Of a DNA stretch of 64,000 nucleotides, positions 43,398 through 52,288 are shown in pieces. The notes beneath the pieces are model-generated. The model was not told where the DNA came from, did no database searches, and saw only the letters and a program-made list of their open reading frames with translations. The stretch comes from Microbacterium sp. nov. GSS16. Lineage in GTDB: Bacteria; Actinomycetota; Actinomycetes; Actinomycetales; Microbacteriaceae. The position numbers and the translations under genes were made by a program. The stretch spans positions 1,240,001-1,304,000 of the forward strand of contig NZ_CP116338.1 of NCBI RefSeq assembly GCF_028198145.1, in the 5' to 3' direction. Every line of letters begins with the position of its first letter. Position 1 is the stretch's first letter.

Positions 43398-43838
43398 TCA
43401 CTTCCCCCGCGCGTCCGCGCGCTCCGCGTCGGAGTTCGGCGTCCAGCCGAACCAGCCGTCATCGGCAGGGATCACACTCCAGTCGCCGCAGGCGAAGACG
43501 GTCTTGGCCGCGTACGGGTCGGGCGCGCCGTCGAGCGTCCACACCGGAGCCGAGCGCCGCTCCACATCCGCGCAGTAGCCGGCGAGAGCGAAGTCACCGG
43601 TGAGCAGGATGACGGCGTCGTCGGAGCTCTCCGACGTCGACGTGCGCACAATGATGTCGGTGGCGTCGGCGGGGATCCACGGCGCGTCGACGTCCGCCTC
43701 GGCACGGAAAGCCGCGAGATCGTCGAAGGTGTGCGTGGACTGGTGGTGGACGAGCTCCTCGTACACCGCGCATCCGGTCAGGGACAACCCCGCTGCGGCG
43801 ATCAGAGCGGAAGCGGCGAGGGCTGTGCGTGCGTTCAT
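43398..43838 (-). CDS. Lipoprotein of unknown function
   Basis: 146 residues from ATG 43838. Lipobox LSLTGC (Cys23), then an acidic extracellular domain with two more cysteines (AGYCADVE, VFACGDWS) and the end GWFGWTPNSDAERADARGK. The motif WIPADATDIIVRTSTSE is seen in several actinobacterial lipoproteins of unknown role. Normal codon use. The upstream extension of the frame lacks a ribosome-binding site. Confidence 0.8.
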   Translation of the reverse strand: MNARTALAASALIAAAGLSLTGCAVYEELVHHQSTHTFDDLAAFRAEADVDAPWIPADATDIIVRTSTSESSDDAVILLTGDFALAGYCADVERRSAPVWTLDGAPDPYAAKTVFACGDWSVIPADDGWFGWTPNSDAERADARGK

Positions 43839-43931
43839 GCTTCCAGCCTCGCCGCAGCGGATCCGCGCCGCGTCGTGCGTGCGAGGTATCCGCGTACCTC
43901 GCACGGATGATCCGCCACGCGGCGAGCGGCG

Positions 43932-44609
43932 TCAGCTGCCGGCTTCGGGCCGCCCGGCCCACCAGCCGATGACGTGACCGATGTGCTGGTGCATGAGGCG
44001 CTCGGCGCGCTCGCCCTCGCCTGCCGCGAGCAGGTCCAGCAGCTCGTGGTGCTCGGCTGCGGAGCGCGACAGCTGCTCGGTCGCCAGCAGGCCGGCGAGG
44101 CCAGGAAGACGGGTCTCCTTGCGCAGCTGCGAGATGAGCGCGGCCAGGCGCGGGTTGCCGCTGTGCACGTTGATGGCCTCGTGGAAGGCGCGGTCGGCCT
44201 CGAGGTACGTGGTGAGGTCGCCGCTGGAGGCGCCCTCGACGATGGCATCCGCCGTCGCGCGCAGCTTCTCGATGACATCCGCCGGGATCTGTCCCGCGAG
44301 CTCGCGCATCACCGGCGGCTCGAGCAGTCGCCGCACCGCGACGATGTTCGCCACCTCGTCATCGCGCACCTCGGTGACGCGGAATCCCTTGTTGCGCACC
44401 GCCTCGACGAAGCCGAGCTTCTCGAGGTTCAGCATCGCTTCGCGCACCGGCGTGGCCGAGACGTTGAATCGCGCGGCGAGCGCGGGCGCCGAGAAGAGTT
44501 CGCCGGGGGCCATCTCTCCGGCGCGGATCGCCGCCTCGAGCGCAACCTCCACGCGCTCTCGCAGGTTCATCACCGGCTGCAGGGGAGTGACGACGGAGGG
44601 GAGTGTCAT
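43932..44609 (-). CDS. GntR-family (FCD) regulator 2
   Basis: 225 residues from ATG 44609. Winged helix with RVEVALEAAIRAGEMAPGEL and RFNVSATPVREAMLNLEKLG, FCD domain with RRLLEPPVMRELAGQI to MHQHIGHVIGWWAG. Close paralogue of the regulator at 23975. It lies downstream of the DapA-like gene, and either regulator could recognise the TGTYAC sites. Confidence 0.92.
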   Translation of the reverse strand: MTLPSVVTPLQPVMNLRERVEVALEAAIRAGEMAPGELFSAPALAARFNVSATPVREAMLNLEKLGFVEAVRNKGFRVTEVRDDEVANIVAVRRLLEPPVMRELAGQIPADVIEKLRATADAIVEGASSGDLTTYLEADRAFHEAINVHSGNPRLAALISQLRKETRLPGLAGLLATEQLSRSAAEHHELLDLLAAGEGERAERLMHQHIGHVIGWWAGRPEAGS

Positions 44610-44630
44610 GAACGACCACCGATCAAGAAG

Positions 44631-44665
44631 CGTAGGCAGTGCCATGCGGCATGGCACTGCCTACG
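44631..44665. promoter_or_regulatory. 35-bp palindrome between dapA-like gene and gntR 2
   Basis: CGTAGGCAGTGCCATG-CGG-CATGGCACTGCCTACG, perfect 16-bp arms. It is 22 bp before the gntR start and 62 bp after the upstream stop, so it may be an operator for autoregulation, a second terminator, or both. Confidence 0.6.
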
Positions 44666-44677
44666 AAACTATCGGAT

Positions 44678-44721
44678 GCCGTGGATGCGCGGCGACAGCA
44701 CGCCGCCCGCGCATCCACGGC
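44678..44721 (-). terminator. Terminator of the DapA-like gene
   Basis: GCCGTGGATGCGCGG (44678-44692) and CCGCGCATCCACGGC (44707-44721), perfect 15-bp stem 5 bp beyond the stop codon. Confidence 0.75.
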
Positions 44722-44726
44722 GTGGA

Positions 44727-45632
44727 TCACTTGCCGTAGCCCTTGGCGGCGGCCTCTTCGGTGTCGGCGACGATGCGGTCGGCGACGTCCTTCGGAAGGG
44801 GCAGGCGCGGCGGGCGGCAGGGGCCGCCGTACAGCCCGAGCGCGTCCATCGAGAGCTTGATGGACTCGACGAACTCCGTCTTTGTGTCCCAGCGCAGCAG
44901 CTTGTGCAGGTCGCGGTAGATCACCTTGGCGCGCTCGAGGTCGCGCACGTCTCCCGAGGTGGAGAGGCGGAACAGCTCGACGGTGGCCTGCGGGATGGCG
45001 TTGGGGTAGCCGGCCACCCAGCCGACGGCTCCCGCGATGCCGAGCTCGAGAACGCTGTCGTCGGTGCCGATGAGGATGTCGATGTCGGGAGCGAGCTCCT
45101 TGATCTCGTAGATGCGCCGGGGGTCGCCGGTGAACTCCTTCACGCCCACCATGTGACCGGCCTCGTGGATCTCGGCGATCAGGTCGGGCACGAGGTCGAC
45201 CTTGGTGTCGATGGGGTTGTTGTAGCCCACGATGGGCAGGCCCACCGCCGCGACGGTGGCGTAGTGGTGCTTGACCTGCTCACGGTTCGCCCGGTACGTG
45301 TTCGGGGGCAGCAGCATGACGCAGTCCGCGCCGGCCTTCGCGGCCTGCTCGGCCCAGTGCGCCGACTGCAGCGCACCGTACGCGCCGACGCCCGCCATCA
45401 CCGAGAAGCCCTCGGGGGCGGCGTCGACGGCGACCTCGATCACCTTCGCGCGCTCCTGCTCGCTGAGGTTCTGGTATTCACCCAGCGAGCCGTTCGGCGC
45501 GATCCCGTCGCAGCCGTTGTCGGCGAGGAAGCGCACGTGATCGGCGAATCGGTCGTAGTCGACCGAGAGGTCGTCCTTGAACGGCAGGGCGGATGCGACG
45601 ATCACGCCATGCCAGGGAGCCTTCTGAGACAT
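44727..45632 (-). CDS. DapA/DHDPS family, probable pyrroline-4-hydroxy-2-carboxylate deaminase
   Basis: 301 residues. (beta/alpha)8 aldolase with PNGSLGEYQNLSEQER, Tyr137 in VGYNNP and Schiff-base Lys165 in GVKEFTGD. In a hydroxyproline context this family deaminates delta-1-pyrroline-4-hydroxy-2-carboxylate to 2-oxoglutarate semialdehyde, the substrate of the dehydrogenase at 33636. A dihydrodipicolinate synthase role is less likely because no lysine genes are near. GGAAAGGAAC precedes the ATG. Confidence 0.88.
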   Translation of the reverse strand: MSQKAPWHGVIVASALPFKDDLSVDYDRFADHVRFLADNGCDGIAPNGSLGEYQNLSEQERAKVIEVAVDAAPEGFSVMAGVGAYGALQSAHWAEQAAKAGADCVMLLPPNTYRANREQVKHHYATVAAVGLPIVGYNNPIDTKVDLVPDLIAEIHEAGHMVGVKEFTGDPRRIYEIKELAPDIDILIGTDDSVLELGIAGAVGWVAGYPNAIPQATVELFRLSTSGDVRDLERAKVIYRDLHKLLRWDTKTEFVESIKLSMDALGLYGGPCRPPRLPLPKDVADRIVADTEEAAAKGYGK

Positions 45633-45673
45633 CTTTGTTCCTTTCCAGCTTTCGCGGCGCTGAAGCCGTTGGT

Positions 45674-45690
45674 CATATGTAACATATTAC
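45674..45690 (-). promoter_or_regulatory. Putative FCD-regulator site D, DapA-like gene
   Basis: CATATGTAACATATTAC contains the 13-bp odd palindrome ATATGT-A-ACATAT (45675-45687). Minus-strand core TGTTAC. It lies 43 bp before the start of the DapA-like gene and just overlaps the stop region of the M24 peptidase gene. Confidence 0.6.
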
Positions 45691-47174
45691 AGCACGGAAG
45701 CCATCCAGCGCTCCAACCCGGCGGAATCGATCGGCAGGGCGTCGCTGAGCACCTCGATCCCGCTGTCGGTCACCACGACGTCGTCTTCGATGCGCACGCC
45801 GATGCCCCGCAGCTCCGGCGGGACGGTCTCGTCCCAGGCGTGGAAGTAGAGTCCGGGCTCGACCGTGAGCGCCATGCCCGGCTGCATCGACGCTTCGAAG
45901 TACTGCGCGTATGATGACGCCCCGCAGTCGTGCACGTCGAGTCCGAGGTGGTGCCCGACGCCGCACACGATGTAGCGACGGTGGTGCTGACCGTCTGCGG
46001 CGAGAGCCTCGTCGACGGAGACCGGCAGCAGCCCCCAGTCGGAGAGCCCCTGTGCGAGCACCTCCATGCAGGCCACGTGGAAATCGCGCCAGTCGCGACC
46101 GGGTGCCACCGCGGCGAGCCCGGCGCGGTGAGAGCGCTCGACCAGATCGTGCACCTCGCGCTGCGCCGTGGTGAAGCGTCCGCTCGCCGGGAGCGTTCGC
46201 GTCACATCGGCGGTGTATCCACTGCGGTTCTCCACTCCCATGTCGAGCAGCAGCAGCGCTTCGGGATCGACCGGACTGTCGGCGCGCACCCAGTGCAAGA
46301 TCGGCGCGTTCGCTCCCGATCCCACGATGCTCGCGTACCCGGGTGCCTGGCCGACCGTGCGGGCGTGCCGGTCGAAGGTGCCCTGCAGCCAGCGCTCGCC
46401 GCCGTGCTGCACGGCGTGGGGGATCTCTCGGCGCACCTGGGCGAATCCCTCGACGGTGTGCTGCACGGCCGCGCGCAGCTCGGCGAGCTCCCACGCGTCC
46501 TTCTGCATTCGCAGCGCGGAGAGCGTCTGGGCGAGCTCGGCTGAGCGTGCCCGGCCGCCCAGCTGCCGACCGGGCACGGCGCCCACGACCGCACTGCCCG
46601 CGATGAGCGCGTCGTCGGGCACAGCGAGCTCGTCCAGTTCGCGTACGCGCACGTCCAGGGCGTCGGCCAGCTCAGCGGTCCCGGCGAGCGGACCGACCCA
46701 GAGCTCGCCGTGGGTGGGGTCGGCGTGGAAGGCGGCGGCGCCGGGACGCGCGGGCGGGATGATGTACAGCGTCGCGTCATGTCCTCCGGCACGGGGGGTG
46801 AGCACGAGCACCCCGTCCTCCACGCCGAAGCCCACCAGCCAGAGGAAGTCGCTGTGTGCGCGGAACTCGAAGAAGAAGTCGTTCAGCCGCGCGTGTGCGC
46901 GCCCCGCGGCGACGACGAGGGTGCGACCCGGCAGGGCGGTCGAGAGGCGCTCACGGTGACGGGCCGCCGCCTGCGCGGCGCCGGGCTCCACCCGGGGCGT
47001 GCGGTCAGCATCACCCCAGCCGGTCCTCATCCATTCGGTGAAGCCCGAGGCGGCCGCGAGTGACGGCATCCGTGGATCCTGCGAGTCGGAACGGGCGTTC
47101 GGGATGCCGCTCTCCCAGTCGACGACGTGCACCTCGGCGCCGTAGCCGGCCGGCTGGTGGTGGTGATTGCTCAT
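45687..47174 (-). CDS. Xaa-Pro aminopeptidase (M24 family)
   Basis: 495 residues from ATG 47174 (GGAGACAGC upstream). An N-terminal AMP_N domain (FFFEFRAHSDFLWLVGFGVE) and a pita-bread catalytic domain with metal ligands in LLLDMGVENRSGYTADVTRT, GHHLGLDVHD, LTVEPGLYF and GIRIEDD-like GVRIEDDVVV. It removes N-terminal residues before proline, fitting proline-peptide use with the neighbouring iminopeptidase and peptide transporter. Confidence 0.93.
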   Translation of the reverse strand: MSNHHHQPAGYGAEVHVVDWESGIPNARSDSQDPRMPSLAAASGFTEWMRTGWGDADRTPRVEPGAAQAAARHRERLSTALPGRTLVVAAGRAHARLNDFFFEFRAHSDFLWLVGFGVEDGVLVLTPRAGGHDATLYIIPPARPGAAAFHADPTHGELWVGPLAGTAELADALDVRVRELDELAVPDDALIAGSAVVGAVPGRQLGGRARSAELAQTLSALRMQKDAWELAELRAAVQHTVEGFAQVRREIPHAVQHGGERWLQGTFDRHARTVGQAPGYASIVGSGANAPILHWVRADSPVDPEALLLLDMGVENRSGYTADVTRTLPASGRFTTAQREVHDLVERSHRAGLAAVAPGRDWRDFHVACMEVLAQGLSDWGLLPVSVDEALAADGQHHRRYIVCGVGHHLGLDVHDCGASSYAQYFEASMQPGMALTVEPGLYFHAWDETVPPELRGIGVRIEDDVVVTDSGIEVLSDALPIDSAGLERWMASVL

Positions 47175-47230
47175 GCTGTCTCCAGAGGGTCTTCGGGCGG
47201 GGAACAGGTGCGGATGGCGCACCGGCCGGG

Positions 47231-48541
47231 TCAGGATCGTTCGCCGCCGCGCCCGCCGAGGCGCCATTCGAGTGCGGTGAACAGCCGCTCGACGACGCCG
47301 TCCATGACGATGCCGTCGTGCTCGTGCTCGTTGGTGACCCAGGCATGCAGTCCGCCCACGCGGGCCGCGGTGTCGAGGGAGAGTCCGGCGTCGACGTACA
47401 TGTCGTCGAAGTACACCACCGCCTCGACGGGTACCTGGTTCGCGCCGAGCCGCGCGGTGTCGTACAGCTCGATCGGCCACTCCCGTGCGGCGAGCAGCTC
47501 GACACCGGCTCGGAAGCCGCGCAGCGCGCGGACCTCGTCGAACATCCAGGGGAACACCATCTCGCCGGTGAACAGCACCGGCCGCGCATCCTCGTCGAAC
47601 TCCGGGTGCCGTTCCCGCTCGCGCTGCGCCGCCCAGCCCGTCGGCCCTGCGCCGTAGATGCTCTCCTGCAGAGCGATGAACAGCGGGTTGCCGGCGAACG
47701 CGGTGGCCGCGCCCACCGAGGCGAGGAAGGTGTCGCTCAACCGGGTCTCGGCCCGGTCGCTGAACGCCTCGTCGAGCAGCCAGTGCACCCGGTCGAACCC
47801 CGGTCCCATGCCGAAGTCGAAGCCCAGGGTCTGCAGGCGGCGCACGGTGAGGCGGTCGCCGTCGGCGAGGCGGACGTCCTGCGCCTGCAGGGTGTCCGCG
47901 ACCCGCGCGATGCGCTCGGCGAGGTGCGGGGCGCGCTCACGGAACTGCCGGTTCTTCTCCACCACGCGCGGGAAAGTCCGCCGGTAGACCTCGGCGGGGT
48001 CCGGATCGAGCGAGGGGAGCCCGCCCGCGACCGCGGAGGCGACGATGGCCTCGGGGAAGGCGGAGAGGTAGTGCAGTGTGAGGAAGCCGCCGTAGCTCTG
48101 GCCGATCGTCCACCAGCGGCGCCCGCCGTAGTGTGCGGCGCGCAGCGCCTCGAAGTCGCGCACGATCGAGTCCGCCCGGTGCAGCGACAGCCGTCGCGCG
48201 GCCTCCTCGGCCGGCATCTCGGCGAACCGCGACCCCGACAGTGGCGTCGACCGGCCGGTGCCGCGCTGGTCGGGCACGATCAGCCGGAAGCGCGACAGCG
48301 CGGCGGCGACCCAGTCGCCCCGACCGACCGGTCGCACGCCCTTGCCGCCGGGACCGCCCTGCAGGTGCAGCAGCAGCGGCAGGTCGTCGTGGCGGCGCTC
48401 GGCGGCGACGAACTCGCGGGCGAAGATCTCGATGGTCTCGCCGTCGGGGTCGTTCCAGTCCAGGGGCACGGTGGTCCACACGTCGCGGGCCACGATGTCC
48501 TTGCCGACGAAGTACGCGCTGTCAGAGGTCACGCAGGTCAC
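47231..48541 (-). CDS. Proline iminopeptidase-like alpha/beta hydrolase (S33)
   Basis: 436 residues from GTG 48541, chosen because GGAAGG lies just upstream; GTG 48532 and 48580 are alternatives. LHLQGGPGGKGVRPVG, IVPDQRGTGRST and the nucleophile elbow WTIGQSYGGFLTL are S33 prolyl aminopeptidase signatures, with a cap domain in the middle and the catalytic histidine near WVTNEHEHDG. It should cleave N-terminal proline or hydroxyproline from peptides. Confidence 0.9.
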   Translation of the reverse strand: MTCVTSDSAYFVGKDIVARDVWTTVPLDWNDPDGETIEIFAREFVAAERRHDDLPLLLHLQGGPGGKGVRPVGRGDWVAAALSRFRLIVPDQRGTGRSTPLSGSRFAEMPAEEAARRLSLHRADSIVRDFEALRAAHYGGRRWWTIGQSYGGFLTLHYLSAFPEAIVASAVAGGLPSLDPDPAEVYRRTFPRVVEKNRQFRERAPHLAERIARVADTLQAQDVRLADGDRLTVRRLQTLGFDFGMGPGFDRVHWLLDEAFSDRAETRLSDTFLASVGAATAFAGNPLFIALQESIYGAGPTGWAAQRERERHPEFDEDARPVLFTGEMVFPWMFDEVRALRGFRAGVELLAAREWPIELYDTARLGANQVPVEAVVYFDDMYVDAGLSLDTAARVGGLHAWVTNEHEHDGIVMDGVVERLFTALEWRLGGRGGERS

Positions 48542-48647
48542 CTTGCCTTCCGATGGGGGATGCCGGCTGTTCGCAGGCACCGATCCAGTCTGCCCGGAGC
48601 GGCCGGGTCCGGTGGCGCGGCGCCCGCGGCCACCGCGCCCTCCCGTA

Positions 48648-49613
48648 TTACTGCGCCCGGGTGCGCACCCGGGAGTCGAGCAGCGCGTAGAAGAGGTCGA
48701 CGATGAGGTTCGAGAGCACGACGAACAGTCCGCCCAGCAGCACGATGGCGATCACGACCGGCCGATCCTGCATGGCGACGCTGGTCACCGCGAGCGCCCC
48801 GACGCCCTGCAGGCCGAAGACCTGCTCGATCACGATCACACCGCCCAGCAGCAGCCCGATGTCGATGCCGAGCTGGGTGACCAGCGGCGGCATGGCGCTG
48901 CGGAAGGCGTGCACGTAGATCACGCGCCGCTCGGTGAGACCCTTCGCCCGTGCGGTGCGCACGTAGTCCTCGCCGAGGACGTCGAGCATCTGCCCGCGGG
49001 TGAGTCGCGCGTACACCGCCGCGGTGACCATCGCGAGGGTCAGCCACGGCAGCGCCAAATGCCACGCCCACTGCAGAGGGTCGGTCGCGAAGGGCACGTA
49101 CCCCGACGGCGGGAACAGGTTCACCCCGAAGCGGGTGGGCAGGTAGTACAGCAGGTACAGGGCCAGCATGCCCAGCACGAAGGTGGGGAAGCTGATGCCG
49201 ACCAGCGCGAACCCCTGACCCAGGCGGTCGCGGACGCTGCCCGGACGCTTGGCCGAGGCGATGCCGATCGGAATTCCGATCGCGAGCCACAGGACCACCG
49301 CGCCGAAGACCAGCGACATGGTCGCGGGGATCCGGGCCAGTACGAGATCGGCGACAGGCAGGCTCGAGCGGTACGAGAAGCCGAGGTCACCCTGCAGCAG
49401 GTTGCCGATGAAGATCAGGTACTGCTCCCAGATCGGCTTGTCGAGGCCGAGGTTCGCCCGGATCTGCGCCATGAGCGCCTCGGTCGCCTTGTCGCCGGCG
49501 ATGATCCGCGCCGGGTCGGAGGGCGTCACGTAGAACAGCACGAAGATGAACACGCTGAGCAGGAACAGCACCAGCAGGCCGAACCCGATGCGCGACAGCA
49601 GGAAGCGGATCAT
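48648..49613 (-). CDS. Peptide ABC transporter permease, DppB/OppB type
   Basis: 321 residues from ATG 49613 (ATGA overlap with the next permease). IRFLLSRIGFGLLVLFLLSV, LGLDKPIWEQY, then six helices and the EAA loop DYVRTARAKGLTERRVIYVH. Channel half of an oligopeptide importer. Confidence 0.95.
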   Translation of the reverse strand: MIRFLLSRIGFGLLVLFLLSVFIFVLFYVTPSDPARIIAGDKATEALMAQIRANLGLDKPIWEQYLIFIGNLLQGDLGFSYRSSLPVADLVLARIPATMSLVFGAVVLWLAIGIPIGIASAKRPGSVRDRLGQGFALVGISFPTFVLGMLALYLLYYLPTRFGVNLFPPSGYVPFATDPLQWAWHLALPWLTLAMVTAAVYARLTRGQMLDVLGEDYVRTARAKGLTERRVIYVHAFRSAMPPLVTQLGIDIGLLLGGVIVIEQVFGLQGVGALAVTSVAMQDRPVVIAIVLLGGLFVVLSNLIVDLFYALLDSRVRTRAQ

Positions 49614-50569
49614 GCCCGCGCTCCCTTCGCAGAGGACGGATCGAGCGCGTCGCGAAGACCGTCGCCGACGAGGTTGAACGTGAGGGTCAGCGCCAGCAGG
49701 GCAAGGCCGGGCACGAGCACCATCCACGGAGCGACGATGTACATCGATCCGTTGGAGGCGTCGGCGAGCATGTTGCCCCAGCTGGGGGTGGGCGGCACGG
49801 TGCCGAGGCCAAGGAACGACAGCGTGGCCTCGAACACGATGGCGGCGGGGATCATCAGCGTCGTGTACACCACGATCGGCACGACCAGGTTCGGCAGCAC
49901 ATCGCGGAACATCGTGGCGATGGGGGACTGGCCGAGCGAGCGGGCCGTCTCGATGAACTCCCGCTCACGCAGGGCGAGCACCTGCCCGCGGATGACGCGG
50001 GCCAGGCCCGCCCAGCTGAAGAACACGATCACCGAGATCGACAGCTGCAGGCTGGGCCCGAGCACCGACACCGTGGCGATCGCGACGAGCAGGAACGGCA
50101 CGCTCATCACCAGATCGATGACGCGGCTGAGCACCGTGTCGACCGCCCCGCCGAAGAAGCCGGCGGTCATCCCGATCAGGATGCCGATCGCCGAGGCCGC
50201 CAGTGACGCGACCACGCCGACCAGCAGCGATACCTGGGCGCCGTAGGCGAGCCGCACCAGCAGGTCGCGGCCGAGCTGGTCGGTGCCGAGCAGGAACTCG
50301 CCGTTCGGTGGCCCGGGCATGCCGGCGGGCGACAGCCCGGTTTCGCGGAACTGCTCGGTGGGTCCGTGTCCGGTCCACTGCGCGATCAGGGGCGCGCCGA
50401 GGGCGAAGATGACGATGAGCACGATGACGACGGCCGAGCCCACGCTGGCCGGGTCGCGGCGCAGCCGGCGGAGGGTGAGCTGCCACGAGCTCTTCACCCC
50501 GGATGCCGCGTCGGCGGCGCCCTTCGCCGGGATGAGCAGGGTCAGGGTCTCTTTCGAGAACGGGCTCAT
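49610..50569 (-). CDS. Peptide ABC transporter permease, DppC/OppC type
   Basis: 319 residues. HLLGTDQLGRD-type motif (FLLGTDQLGRDLLVRLAYGA), helices and the EAA segment EFIETARSLGQSPIATMFRD, with FEATLSFLGLGTVPPTPSWG near the end. Overlaps the ATPase gene stop by 4 bp. Second channel half. Confidence 0.95.
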   Translation of the reverse strand: MSPFSKETLTLLIPAKGAADAASGVKSSWQLTLRRLRRDPASVGSAVVIVLIVIFALGAPLIAQWTGHGPTEQFRETGLSPAGMPGPPNGEFLLGTDQLGRDLLVRLAYGAQVSLLVGVVASLAASAIGILIGMTAGFFGGAVDTVLSRVIDLVMSVPFLLVAIATVSVLGPSLQLSISVIVFFSWAGLARVIRGQVLALREREFIETARSLGQSPIATMFRDVLPNLVVPIVVYTTLMIPAAIVFEATLSFLGLGTVPPTPSWGNMLADASNGSMYIVAPWMVLVPGLALLALTLTFNLVGDGLRDALDPSSAKGARA

Positions 50570-52215
50570 GCGTGCGCCTCCGACGGGGTGGGGTCACCGG
50601 CATCGCTGAGCGCGCCGAGGAACGCCGCAGCCAGCAGCTTCTTCGTGAACGGCTGCTGCGGCGCGTCGTAGATGGTCTCCGCCTCGCCGAGCTCGATGAT
50701 GCGCCCGTGCTCCATCACGGCGATTCGGTCGCACATGTGGCGGACGACGGCGAGGTCGTGCGAGATGAACAGATAGGTCAGCCCGAGCTCGCGCTGCAGG
50801 TCGTCGAGCAGCTGCAGCACCTGGGCCTGCACCGTGACATCGAGCGCCGAGACCGGCTCGTCGAGGATGATCAGATCGGGGTTGAGCGCGATGGCGCGCG
50901 CGATCCCGATCCGCTGACGCTGCCCGCCTGAGAACTGGGCGGGGAAGCGGTTGTAGTGGTCGGGGTCGAGGCCGACCTGCTCGAGCAGCTCGAGGACGCG
51001 GCGTTCGCGTTCGCGTGGGGTGCCCACGCCGTGGATGCGCAGCGGGTCGCCGATGATCGATCCGACGCGGCGCTTGGGGTTGAGCGATGAGAAGGGGTCC
51101 TGGAAGACCACCTGTACGCGCTGGCGCATCCGCCGCCACTGCGCACCGTTGAGGGTGCGCAGGTCGGTGCCGTCGAAGTGCACGGTGCCCTCTGACGGCG
51201 GCACGAGCCCGGCGATCGTGCGGGCGAGCGTGGTCTTGCCGCATCCGCTCTCGCCCACCAGGCCCAGCGTCTCGCCTCGGCGCACCTCGAGGCTGATGCC
51301 GTCGAGGACCTTGCGCTCGACGCCGCGCCGTGCCGAGAACGAGACGCTGACATCCGACACCTCGGCGATCGGTGCAGCCGTGACCGGACCGGCCGCGGCG
51401 GCCTCGGCGAGCTGACCGAGCGGAGCCCGACGCTCGCTCTGCGTGAAGGCGGACGACGCGATCAGGTCGCGCGTGTACGGCTCTCGTGGGCGGCGCAGCA
51501 CCTCGTCACTCGTGCCGACCTCGACCTGCTCGCCGCGGTACATGACCATGACGCGGTCGGCGACACTCGCCATCACGCTGAGGTCGTGGCTGATCATCAG
51601 CACCGTCGCCCCGAAGTCCTGCTTCATCTCACCGAGGAGCTGCAGGATCTGCGCCTGCACGGTGGAGTCGAGCGCGGTGGTCGGCTCATCCGCGATGATC
51701 AGCGCCGGGTCGAGCGAGAGGCTCATGGCGATCATCACGCGCTGACGCATGCCGCCGGAGAACTGGTGCGGGTAGGCGTCGAACCGCGACGCCGCATCGC
51801 TGATGTGCACCTTGTCGAGCAGCTGGATAGCCCGCGCCTTCGCCGCTTGGCGGGAGACGTTCTCGTGTGCGCGGATCTGCTCGACGATCTGCCATCCGAC
51901 GGTGTACTGCGGATGCAGGCTGGACAGCGGGTCCTGGAAGATCATGCTGATCTCGCGCCCGCGCTTGCGACGCAGCCGCTCGGGATCGAGTGTCAGCAGG
52001 TCCTCGCCCTGGAAGCGCACCGCGCCGGAGGTGCGTGCCTGCGGGATGAGACCCATCACCGACTGCACGAGCACCGATTTGCCCGAGCCGGATTCGCCGA
52101 CGATGCCGAAGAACTCGCCCTCGGCGACGTCGAACGAGACGTCCTTCACAGCGTGCACGTCGCCGCCCTCGGTGGGGATGTCGACCTTCAGATGGGACAC
52201 CTCGAGAATGGGCAT
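50566..52215 (-). CDS. Peptide ABC transporter ATPase, fused DppD-DppF
   Basis: 549 residues with two complete ATPase domains in one chain. First: Walker A GESGSGKSV, signature FSGGMRQRV, Walker B LIIADEPTTALD. Second: GESGCGKTT, FSGGQRQRIGIARA, LIILDEPVSALD. Each has the Opp/Dpp C-terminal loop (REPYTRDLIAS; QQPFTKKLLAA). The fusion is common in actinobacteria. Energises uptake by the two permeases. Confidence 0.96.
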   Translation of the reverse strand: MPILEVSHLKVDIPTEGGDVHAVKDVSFDVAEGEFFGIVGESGSGKSVLVQSVMGLIPQARTSGAVRFQGEDLLTLDPERLRRKRGREISMIFQDPLSSLHPQYTVGWQIVEQIRAHENVSRQAAKARAIQLLDKVHISDAASRFDAYPHQFSGGMRQRVMIAMSLSLDPALIIADEPTTALDSTVQAQILQLLGEMKQDFGATVLMISHDLSVMASVADRVMVMYRGEQVEVGTSDEVLRRPREPYTRDLIASSAFTQSERRAPLGQLAEAAAAGPVTAAPIAEVSDVSVSFSARRGVERKVLDGISLEVRRGETLGLVGESGCGKTTLARTIAGLVPPSEGTVHFDGTDLRTLNGAQWRRMRQRVQVVFQDPFSSLNPKRRVGSIIGDPLRIHGVGTPRERERRVLELLEQVGLDPDHYNRFPAQFSGGQRQRIGIARAIALNPDLIILDEPVSALDVTVQAQVLQLLDDLQRELGLTYLFISHDLAVVRHMCDRIAVMEHGRIIELGEAETIYDAPQQPFTKKLLAAAFLGALSDAGDPTPSEAHA

Positions 52216-52288
52216 TCGTTCTCTTCTCTTCCGAGTGGAGCTGCTGCGGCGCGAGCGGGTCGCGCCGCAGCAGCAGGTCGAGCAGCGG

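Noticed and set aside
44727..45632. Dihydrodipicolinate synthase for lysine synthesis
   Set aside because: Family fold fits, but context is hydroxyproline catabolism with a matching operator and no lysine or cell-wall genes nearby.
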